From contig CANTUZ010000001.1 in the NCBI GenBank assembly GCA_947846985.1, positions 33,442,727-33,506,726 of the forward strand: a stretch of 64,000 nucleotides of DNA, in the 5' to 3' direction. Below are positions 51,150-59,520 of the stretch, one piece after another. The translations under genes and the position numbers were made by a program. Within the stretch, counting starts at the first letter, position 1, and the number at the start of each line of letters is the position of its first letter. This DNA is from Fratercula arctica (taxonomy: Eukaryota > Chordata > Aves > Charadriiformes > Alcidae). A model generated the notes under the pieces. It was not told where the DNA came from, searched no databases, and worked only from the letters and a program-made list of their open reading frames with translations.

Positions 51150-51655
51150 CCTGACTTCAGCTTCACACCCACTTCATGAGCAATCTGCAGAGACTGGTTT
51201 CTAGCTGTCATTATTCACGCATATTTGAAGCAGCTGATTATGAAAGTCCTATTTAATTTTTAATAAGACAATGTGTCATTTTTTTTTTTCATAAATTGTT
51301 TTGCCTCTTGCAAAATGTAATTATCCTAGTCTTTGGGATCTCAGAAAAAGAAGACATTAGTGACTGTGGAAGCTGCAGTAATATCTGTGTTTACTTTATA
51401 CTCAGCCAAAAACATCTCAGGGGCTTGAAGTAAAGAAGCAGGTAAAGGGTTTTCTTTTGGGATGGGAAGGAGAAGTATTGTTGGTATGGGGCTTTTTTGT
51501 TTTGTTTTGGTGAGGATTTTGTGGAATTGTTTTACTATTATATTCAACAGCAGCCAAGAAGAAACAGGTGTGTGTTTTGTAGACAGGGTCTTTTAAATAT
51601 GTTCTTAGAAAAATGCAACACATGAAAGAAATAAAACTTGAAATAACACTGAAAT
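51150..51655 (+). other. EPSTI1 3' UTR
   Basis: Sequence from the exon 12 stop to the predicted cleavage site about 20 bases after AATAAA. It is AT-rich, with a T run at 51279-51290. The first 110 bases look like former coding sequence of the long-isoform tail. Confidence 0.7.
51630..51635 (+). terminator. EPSTI1: Polyadenylation signal AATAAA
   Basis: A canonical hexamer followed by A-rich and then U/GU-rich sequence (TTTTGTGATACC and TTTGCCTGTTTTACC), the expected layout for cleavage near 51650-51660. It is the first good signal after exon 12. Confidence 0.7.
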
Positions 51656-51867
51656 TTATTCAATCTCTCCCGCATCTTTTGTGATACCAGTTTTTCACTT
51701 TGCCTGTTTTACCTTGGTAACTTCTGTTACGTGAGTGGGGAAAACTACTGCAAGGTTAGCTTTAGTTTCTTGCTTTTCTTTGTCCCTCTAGTCTAATGCA
51801 ATTTAATTTATATCTCCCTTTTTCTGTAGACAACAACATTTTAACACTTTCCAAAAGTCAGATGCAT

Positions 51868-52042
51868 GACCAGGCTGCCCAGGGAAGTGGTTGAGGCACC
51901 ATCCCTGGAGGTATTTAGAAGACAGGTAGACATAGTGCTTAGAGATATGGTTTAGTGATGGTTTTTGTCAGAGTCAGCTTGATGGTTGGACTGAATGATC
52001 TGAAAGGTCCCTTCCAACCTAGGCAATTCTGTGATTCTATGA
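51868..52042 (+). mobile_element. CR1 LINE 3' fragment
   Basis: It starts in the ORF2 C-terminus (CAGGCTGCCCAGGGAAGTGG, then CCATCCCTGGAGGTATTTAG) and ends with GGTCCCTTCCAACCTAGGCA and the tail ATTCTGTGATTCTATG. It lies about 200 bases beyond the EPSTI1 poly(A) site. Confidence 0.94.
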
Positions 52043-54933
52043 CCAAGATACTTCTAATGGAAAAGAAGGGTCCACAGTACGTTAGATAAACCATGCAGAC
52101 AAGAAAAAGTATCTGCGGCATTTTCAAGTGCATCTTAGGCAAAGTTAAAGGTTTCCTGAGCAGTTTTTTTTCAGTTTGCAGGCATGCCACAGTACTTTTC
52201 CATCACCCTTGCAACATGGAGACTTCATGATGAATCACCTGAAGTTTTCTTTTGAACTGTGAATGTTGCTATGTTTGCTTTCCCCTCTGGGACTCGCTGC
52301 CATTGTCCTTGGCTCTCTTTGCCTCAGAGAATTACCGAAATCTCTCATACTACTGGCTAGCTGATGTTAATAGGAAATGCCAGAGATCTTGGCAATGCTT
52401 GGTGGTTTAGCCTTTTTTTAAGTATCTGAAACTGGGAAAATTCCTTAGGAAGACTTTTGCGTACCTACACAATGGCACTGTATTGCAAGTGGTACTTGGC
52501 TGTGCTATCAGACTGCTACTTTGGAAATTAAATTCACATCTCCCTCCAAGAACGCTATCACCCAGCCTCCTTTAGTAGGTATCAGTCTGGGACTAAATGT
52601 CTGCAGAGTGGGATATGTGTACATGCATGCACATACATTTTAAAGGAAATGTCACTGCTTTAATCAGATCCTTGTATTCACTCTAATCAGACTAAGACTT
52701 GTAGGTGGCCTTTTAGAAGTAGTGAACCTCCAGCCTCTCTGCACTTGACGTACAATACCCCTAGACTCCACTGCCAAAGGCTGAGTGGGAGAGGAAGTCA
52801 CCATGGTCACTGACAAGTTAAAATTCAGTGTGATCATGTTGCTGTGTTTCTATATCTAAAGAAAAAGAAGAACTTTTTATTAACCTACTACTTTTGCATT
52901 CAGTAACAGTGATGGCAAGTCACCTTGAGTAACCTCTTCCATTATGCTTGTCTACTTTCTTTTGGCTGTCTTCAAAGATGAAACTTGATCACAATCTTCA
53001 AAGTGCTTCCCCTTATCCAGCATTTCAATCTCTTATTTGAAATGCTCTCTACAAACTATTTCAGACAACTATTCCAGCCCTTTTTAATGGTGAAGTATCT
53101 GAATTTTTCCTCTCCTATCTTTCTGAACAGAACAAACAAATCCATATGAACAGTGGCCCAGGAAGCATCTTTGAGAGCCATAAACTGCTATGGAGATGAT
53201 AAGACATTACATGCATCCAAGAATTGATGTTAGTAGGATGTCTGGAAAATGCTGTTCTTATGCTGTTGGAAAGCTTGCAGTATCTCAGAATTACCACCTC
53301 CCCGTACACACATCCTGCCAAAACTTTAAGCTTGAAAGCAAAGGAATGTTATGACATCTCTTTAAATAGGTTATAATGAAATAAACTGGCGATAGACTGG
53401 GAAAATGGCTTCATGTCTGTCGAGAGCTAGGAACTCAGTTGGGTGTGTTTGCTACCTGCCTGTTAGAGCAAATCTTTGATAAAGGTTTTCAAGTACAAAT
53501 AGGTTCCTCTAGTTATAATTTACACCAACCAAATTAGTTATCTATTATGCAGTGGCATAAAATCAGATTATATTACTATATAACAGTAAACGGAGGTTCA
53601 TTTTTTTTTTTTTTTTTGAAATTGTTGTTGTCTCAATATTATATGCACTTATCTTCTTGCTATTTCAGAAACTAACTTTCCAACAGGGAGTGGTATGGGG
53701 CTGGAAGTTACAGGAGGAAAACCCCTTGCTTTTTCATTGCTGAGACAAATTCATTTTAACAAACTGACTAAACCATTATGATCAGCTATTCTGAATTCCG
53801 ATGTAACTTGACAGCAAGATTCCTGTGTTTAGATTTTATGGTCTGCCTAAACCAGAAACTACCTTCCTGTGAAGAAATGCAACATTCGTTTAAGGACTTA
53901 CAAGATTGATTCTCCATTACGTACCTAAAACTTGTTCCCTGCTTTTAAAAATATCTGCCTGACTCCTAGTTCAAACTTGCTGAGTCTCAGGTATCTGTTG
54001 ATGAATTTTCTTAACCACTTGCCTGGTAAATTAAAGAGTTTTCTGCTCTTGGGACTCTTATTTTTTTCAGTGTGCACATTTGGACAGCTTCATTCAATTG
54101 CGGTCCCTGTTCAGCTTTTATTCCTAAAAATATTCCAGATTTACAGAAAGCCTTAGATGCAATAGGATTTGGTATATGCGTATCTTCTTTTTGGTATGTG
54201 CCCCACTACCCAGAAACTGAGGCAGAATATTATCAGCTACTAGAAAGGGAGCTAATCCATAGCTTACATTTTATGGTACTCATCCATGTTCAGTTGTTCA
54301 TGCCTCTGCTTCAAGAAATCCAAATTCTTGTCTCCCGCCTTGGAGAATATCTTTAGGGTTCTTTAGGGTAGTTCTCAGCACCCAGGCTGTGATGACTCTT
54401 CTGATTTATGCAAAAGAATAGAAATTCATGTGAAGTGAGAAGGCTTTATCCAAGAGCTGGATGTTCCTGCTGTGGCCCATGCCATGACTCTGCTCTCCAT
54501 CGTAGTCTTCCCTAAGGGTTCCCTCATGTAGCACACTCATTCGTTTACACTTCCAGATATTTGTTTTCTCTTGTCCTGCTCCTGGAGCAGAGACTGGCTG
54601 GCAGAAATCCCTTTTGCTCCCTCTGTTAAGCATTCCTCCTTCTTTCCCTTCAGCCATGCCCCCTTTCTTGTTACATCCCTCTACTTCAACAGCTGAATTG
54701 AGTCAGGCGCCTGTAATCCATGGATTCTTCTTCTGCACTCTTGACTCCTTCATCAACAGACTCTTTCTCTGCTATATCTTACCGAAGAACAAATGGACAA
54801 AATACTGTTGCTATTTGCTGCTTCATCTTAACTTCTTTCTTTTGCAATCATTTCTCTCCTTTCTGAGAGGCAGATGTGTTTTCCTGACTCTTCTCTATGT
54901 CATCTACTTATCTCACCCTTTCCCATCTTGATA
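52043..54933. other. Intergenic stretch without recognised gene
   Basis: AT-rich sequence with a T run at 53601-53617. Short open frames (for example 54072-54356 on +) have no recognisable motif, conserved start context or splice support. In mammals, FAM216B lies 3' of EPSTI1 on the opposite strand; I see no match to it here. Confidence 0.6.
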
Positions 54934-55199
54934 TGGGGCTGCATTAGTAAGAGCATTGCCAATGAGTTAAGGGAGGTGATCCTTCCGCTTTACGCGGCAC
55001 TGGTGAAACACAACTGGATTGCTGGGTCCAGTGCTGGGCTCCCCAGTACAAAAGACATGAACATGCTGAAGTGAGTCCAGCAAAGGGCCAAGAAGACGAT
55101 GAAAAGACTGGATCATCTTTGATATGAGGACAGACTGAGAGAGCTGGGACTGTTCAGCCTCGAGAATATAAGGCTCACAGGGATCTTATCCATGTATAA
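54934..55199 (+). mobile_element. CR1 LINE copy, segment 1 of an interrupted element
   Basis: It shows CR1 ORF2 C-terminal sequence (GGGAGGTGATCCTTCCGC, then GGGCTCCCCAGTACAAAAGA, then GAGAGCTGGGACTGTTCAGC) and breaks at GATCTTATCCATGTATAAC. The expected continuation (TATAAATA...GTGTAAAGAAGACGGAGCC in typical copies) resumes near 55505. Several stops and frameshifts are present. Confidence 0.9.
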
Positions 55200-55504
55200 C
55201 CTAATGAGATCTCTGTACTCCTCCTGAGTTGCCTGAGTTGCCTATCCCTTCTTCCAAAGGTGGTAAATCCTCCTTTTATTCCTAAGTCCCATCAGAAGTT
55301 CCTTATTCATCCAGACTGGCCATTTTCCCCGCCCTTTAAACTTGCAACACTTGGGGACAGCCTGCTCCTGGGCCTTTAAGATTTTCTTCTTGAAGAGTGT
55401 CCAGCCTTCCTGGAGCCCTTTGCCCTTCAGGACTATCTCCCAAGGGACTCTCTCAACCAGTGTTCTGAACAAGCCAAAATCCGCCCTCTGGAAATGGATT
55501 CCAA
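55200..55504 (-). mobile_element. Inverted CR1 ORF2 fragment inside another CR1
   Basis: On the minus strand this stretch encodes the ORF2 segment just upstream of the reverse transcriptase core: ADFGLFRTLVERVPWEIVLK, then GLQEGWTLFKKKILKAQEQA, then WMNKELLMGLRNKRRIYHLW. It has no 3' octamer tail and breaks off at both ends, so it is an internal CR1 piece in opposite orientation to its surroundings. A small direct repeat (GTTGCCTGA twice) is visible near 55226-55245. Confidence 0.85.
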
Positions 55505-55761
55505 TATGTGGGTAAATATTGGAAGAGGGGGAGTAAAGGAGACAGAGCCAGGCTCTTCTTGGTGCCCAATTACAGGACAAGAGGAAATGGGCACAAGTTA
55601 AAATACAGAAAATTCTGTCTAAACACATAATTCCCCCTTTTTTTTTTTTACTGTGAGGGTGATCAGGCACTGGCACAGGTTGCCTAGAGAGGCTGCTGAG
55701 TCCCCATCCTTGGAGATATTCAAAACCAAACTGGACAGTCCTGAGCAACCTGCTGTAGGTA
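55505..55761 (+). mobile_element. CR1 LINE copy, segment 2
   Basis: This continues segment 1: GAGACAGAGCCAGGCTCTTC, then GGACAAGAGGAAATGGGCAC, then TTTTTTTACTGTGAGGGTGA, then GGCACAGGTTGCCTAGAGAG. It stops at CTGCTGTAGGTA, where the solo LTR is inserted. A T-run expansion lies at 55639-55650. Confidence 0.92.
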
Positions 55762-56696
55762 TGTGGTGTGTTGACCCAGGCTGGATGCCAGATGCCCACC
55801 AAAGCTGCTCTATCACTCCCCCTCCTCAGCTGGACAGGGGAGAGAAAATATAACAAGAGGCTCATGGGTAGAGATAAGGACAGGGAAATGCGCTCAGCAA
55901 TTACTGCCATGGGCAAAACAGATGAGACTTGGGGAAAATTAATTTAATTTGTTACCAATCCAATCACAGTAAGGTAATGAGAAATAAAAACTAAATCTTG
56001 AAACACCTTCCCCCCACCTCTCCCTTCTTCCTGGGCTCAACTTCACTCCCGATTTCTCTACCTCCTCTTCCCTGAGGGGTGCAGGGGGACGGGGAATGAG
56101 GGTGGTGGTCAGTTCATCACACGTTGTCTCTGCTGCGCCTTCCTCCTCAGGGGCAGGACTCCTCACACCCTTCCACTGCTCCAGCGTGGGGTCCCTCCCA
56201 TGGGACACAGTCCTCCATGAACTGCTCCAATGTGAGTCCTTCCATGGGATGCAGTCTTTCAGGGATGGACTGCTCAAGCGTGGATCACCCACAGGGTTAG
56301 AAGTCCTGCCAGCAAACCCGCACCAGCGTGGGTTCTTCTCTCCACTGGGAATCTCTGCTCTGTCACCTGGAGCACCTCTTCCCCCTCCTTCTTCACTGAC
56401 CTTGGTGTCTGCAGAGTTGTTGCTCTCACATATTCTCACTCCTCTCTCCGTCTGCAATTACCCAGTCAATCCCCCTGCCCCACCCACCCTCCACCCCCCG
56501 CCCCACTCCTTAAATATGTTATCCCAGAAATGCTACCACTGTTGCTGATGGGCACGGCCCTGGCCAGCAGTGGGTCCAACTTGAAGACGGCTGGCATTGG
56601 CTCCATTGGACATAGGGGAAGCTTCTAGCAGCTTCTCGCTGAAGCCAATCCTGTAGCCCCCCAGCTGCCAAAACCTTGCCACACAAACCCAATACA
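55762..56696 (+). mobile_element. Solo LTR of an avian endogenous retrovirus (class III/ERVL-like)
   Basis: The 935-bp unit begins TGTGGTGTGTTGACCCAGGC and ends CACAAACCCAATACA, giving the TG...CA termini of an LTR. It is flanked by AGGTA (55757-55761) and TGGTA (56697-56701), a 5-bp target duplication with one mismatch. The interrupted CR1 resumes right after it. It contains repeated CTGCTCCA-x-CGTGG-type blocks at 56155-56320, a C-rich segment and GAAATAAAA at 55980. No gag, pol or env sequence is present, so this is a recombined solo LTR. Orientation is assigned from my recollection of the family's usual presentation and could be reversed; the open frame of 172 codons inside it is not a gene. 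Confidence 0.82.
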
Positions 56697-56775
56697 TGGT
56701 AACCCCGCTCTGGGAAGAGAGATTGGACTAGATTATTTCCAGAGGTACCTGTGAACTTCACCTGTCCTGCAGTGA
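56697..56775 (+). mobile_element. CR1 LINE copy, segment 3
   Basis: This resumes the CR1 at GGTAACCCCGCTCTGGGAAG, then GATTGGACTAGATTATTTCC, then AGAGGTACCTGTG, the standard CR1 3' UTR. It decays before a recognisable octamer tail. It completes the element started at 54934. Confidence 0.85.
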
Positions 56776-57086
56776 TCTCCTAATCTGTCCATAGCTATTT
56801 TCATCTTCTGCTGCCGCACATTTCTTTCCTCAGCCCACATTTTCCACTTTCAGCTCACAATCCGAGTTGTTGTTTCATCCTGCAGACATAAAGCAAAATT
56901 TTTGTGCCCCAATTAATTTTAAGTGCTTCCAACCCTCTCTTTTAAAAAATGTTGTAGCTTGTTTACATTAATTCTACACTTTTAATATTAATTTTTTAAG
57001 AAGTAGTTTAAATCCATATCTCAAATTATTTCTTTTTGTCTAAATCTTGGAGTCAACCCTTTGTCTTCACCCTCCTTTCTTGTTAG

Positions 57087-57245
57087 CAACCGCCAGTCCT
57101 GGTCCTCTCGAGCTCTGCCCATGCTGGCTCTCCTCCAGCTCTCCGCTTGCTCCCTTGCGCAGCTCTGGATACCTCTGCAGGACCCTGAATGCCAGCTGAG
57201 GTCTAAATGGCTCGCTTCCATCCCTTGCCTGCGGAGGAGGAACCT
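57087..57245 (+). other. Exon-like GC-rich island, unidentified
   Basis: A pyrimidine-rich acceptor (TTCACCCTCCTTTCTTGTTAG) precedes 159 nt without a stop in one + frame, and a perfect donor GTAAGTA follows. The frame would read NRQSWSSRALPMLALLQLSA and onward to LRRRNL. The island is clearly more GC-rich than its surroundings, and minus-strand frames are also open. I do not recognise the peptide on either strand. It may be a non-coding RNA exon, a piece of an old retroelement or chance. Confidence 0.25.
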
Positions 57246-57835
57246 GTAAGTATCTAACATTATCTGGAATAAACGGTTTCTCTTGTCCTGGCCTTAAAGG
57301 AGTCCCCTTGGTCCCAGCAATCACGGGCAGGGACTCAGCAGATGCTCAGTTAGTAGAGGGGGAATGTTCGCTGTGACTGGGGCTGGGTAGAAATGCAAGC
57401 GTGAAGATGACAGAAAATGCACTTGAGCTTCTTCAGTCGCTCATTAAAGTCTTTCCATATTTCGTACTGTTCTAGGGATCTCCTCTGAACTCTCTCCAGT
57501 CTGCTCTCGCTAAAAAAGGGTGGGTTTTTTTCTTACCAACATTAATTCATTTTTTATTTCACTTACAGACCACATTCCCTGTTCCTAGCTGTTTGATCTT
57601 TGCACCTAGCTCTTTAATTAAAAGAAGGCAAGCCCAGATTTTTCTGCTGTCTGGACCTCTCTCTAGAAGCTATCTTTATCTCTCATTTAGATAGTGCCAA
57701 CCACAGCCTTTACCACCAATTTCTCTTGCCTTCCCTCCCAGTCCCTGAACTCTCCTGAACTACATTTGGATAAGAAAACCCTATCAGAAATGTTATTTTA
57801 GAAAGATTGTTCCCATTTAGTATTTTCTTTTAAAA

Positions 57836-58170
57836 TCACGGAATCACGGAATTTTTCAGGGTTGGAAGGGACCTCTAGAGATCATCTAGTCCAACTCCCT
57901 GCTAAAGCAGGATTGCCCAGAGCACATTACTCAGGACTGCATCCAGGCGGGTCTTGAAAGTCTCCAGAGAAGGGGATCCACAACCTCCCTGGGCAGCCTG
58001 TTCCAGTGCTCTGTCACCCTCACCGTAAAGAAGTTTTTCCTCATATTTGATCGGAACTTCCTATGTTCCAGCTTGTGCCCGTTACCCCTCGTCCTGTTAC
58101 TGGGAACCACTGAAAAGAGTCTGGCTCCATCCTTCTTAAACTCACCCTTTAGATAGTTGTAAGTGTTAAA
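57836..58170 (-). mobile_element. CR1 LINE 3' fragment, young subfamily
   Basis: It starts with the inverted tail ATCACGGAATCACGGAATTT and covers the 3' UTR and ORF2 C-terminus (minus-strand equivalents of CAACCTCCCTGGGCAGCC and CCGTAAAGAAGTTTTTCC). It is nearly identical, in inverse orientation, to the last 330 bases of the copy at 37455-37992. Confidence 0.95.
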
Positions 58171-59378
58171 TCTCTAGTAAATTTTTTATTTGCCTACCTA
58201 GACTTTGAAGTTTGAATATTTCTTTTCTTTTTTTTTTTAATGAGAAAGTCATATGGCCTTACAAAATTCTGCTACTTTTAAAAATGCACATTTTGTCAGA
58301 CTGGTAATCCCACAAAAAAATGCAATTTACTTATCTTTAAAGTTTTATCTTTCATTAAACAATGTTGTCTGGTATTAATTATGCTTTTCACTCCTAATTC
58401 TTTATTGACCACCTCCTATTTCACCTTCCTGAGATTTTGCCCTGGGTAAGCGTTAAATTGACAAAACTATAGTTACATTTTCAGCACATGATCCTTTGAA
58501 AATATTGAAAAATTTGATTCCTGTCTTCTCTGTTCAATCTTTCGGACAGTCACCGTATCTCAGAGGACTTACCCAGTATCCTGCTTTGAAAACAGCAATT
58601 TAACAACCTCGTCAGTCAATATGTCTACAGCCAGTGGTCCAAGTCGTCTGCTTTGTTGATGTTTAATAACCCACTGCTTTGCTAAAGGAATAAAAACCAT
58701 ATTTTTCCCTACTCTAAACTGGGAATAGTCATCTGTCTGTTTCCCAAAAAGAAATAAGAATTTATTTTATGTCCAGAAGTGAGGATTTTGCACTTTTGCT
58801 TCCTCTTTGGCTCAGTGTTTGTTATTGACCTAATGTGGGGGTGTCAGAGTTTCTTTCCTGGTGCTCCTTGTCTTAGATACTTTGGTCTCTGCCTGGAGTA
58901 GGGTATTTCCCTGGAAGTAGGCACATAGTAGCAGTAGTCCCCAAAATGACCCCGGCCTCTCAATGGGAGACATACTCCAGTGCCAGTGATTCCCAAACTC
59001 CTCTTGGGTTACAGATCTCTGTTTGCACAAGCCTGGTACGTGACTGGTGACCGCTGGAGAAGCACGGTATCTCATTTTTTTGTCAAATTTGATCCTGATA
59101 GCAGATGAGATTCAGTACCCAACCTCCATATTTGCTCTGCCAAGGAAAATATTAAATCTTGGTTTACAAAGCTGAAAACAAAGTTATAAAAAGAGGAAAA
59201 TAACAAATGCAGTGTTGGTGTATCCCTGACACCACATCTCTCCTCTAACTGTCACTCAAAGCTTTGAGTAATACTATGGCCCAGCAGCCAAGAGGAAAAC
59301 GGCCGGGTCTAACTTCATTACTGTCCTCTCAGTTACAGCCAAAAGTTTTCTGGTTTGTTCTATTGCATTTGTTCAATG

Positions 59379-59397
59379 AAAAAAAAAAAAAAAAAAA
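59379..59397. repeat. Poly(A) tract
   Basis: An uninterrupted A run in intergenic DNA. No retroelement body recognised next to it. Confidence 0.9.
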
Positions 59398-59506
59398 CCA
59401 GGAAAAAAGCATTTCACACCTTGAGAATCTACAATTTCCTCCTTAATGCAGAGTGCCCTATGCTATTTCGGTTTTGCTCTACTTTTGTTGAGACGCTCTA
59501 TTGCTA

Positions 59507-59520
59507 TTCTCTCTCTCTCT
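59507..59520. repeat. (CT)n microsatellite
   Basis: About six to seven CT units followed by an A-rich stretch. No function inferred. Confidence 0.85.

Larger units (their letters stand above)
1..51655 (+). other. EPSTI1: EPSTI1 gene, 5'-truncated by the window (intron 1 to 3' end)
   Basis: Ten exons with AG/GT borders and compatible phases join into one open reading frame of 250 codons, ending in the TAA of exon 11. A further terminal exon and a poly(A) signal follow. The product is Glu/Lys/Arg/Gln-rich and mostly predicted helical coiled coil, with no signal peptide in the visible part. Family hallmarks as I recall them are all present: PNETRRNQ, LERWKEEHRPGP, LMQSKYQQK, KKAIQREK and VNNAFLDRLQ. 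EPSTI1 is known as an interferon-stimulated, epithelial-stromal-interaction-induced protein linked to macrophage activation and antiviral response; its biochemical activity is poorly defined. The N-terminal exon and promoter lie upstream of base 1. The 3' boundary is inferred from AATAAA at 51630. Confidence 0.93.

Noticed and set aside
54072..54356. 94-codon + frame downstream of EPSTI1.
   Set aside because: No recognised motif, no start context or splice signals of note; likely chance.
55939..56457. 172-codon minus-strand open frame rich in Gly, Glu and Arg.
   Set aside because: It lies wholly inside the solo LTR and reflects the LTR's GC-rich composition; no protein motif.
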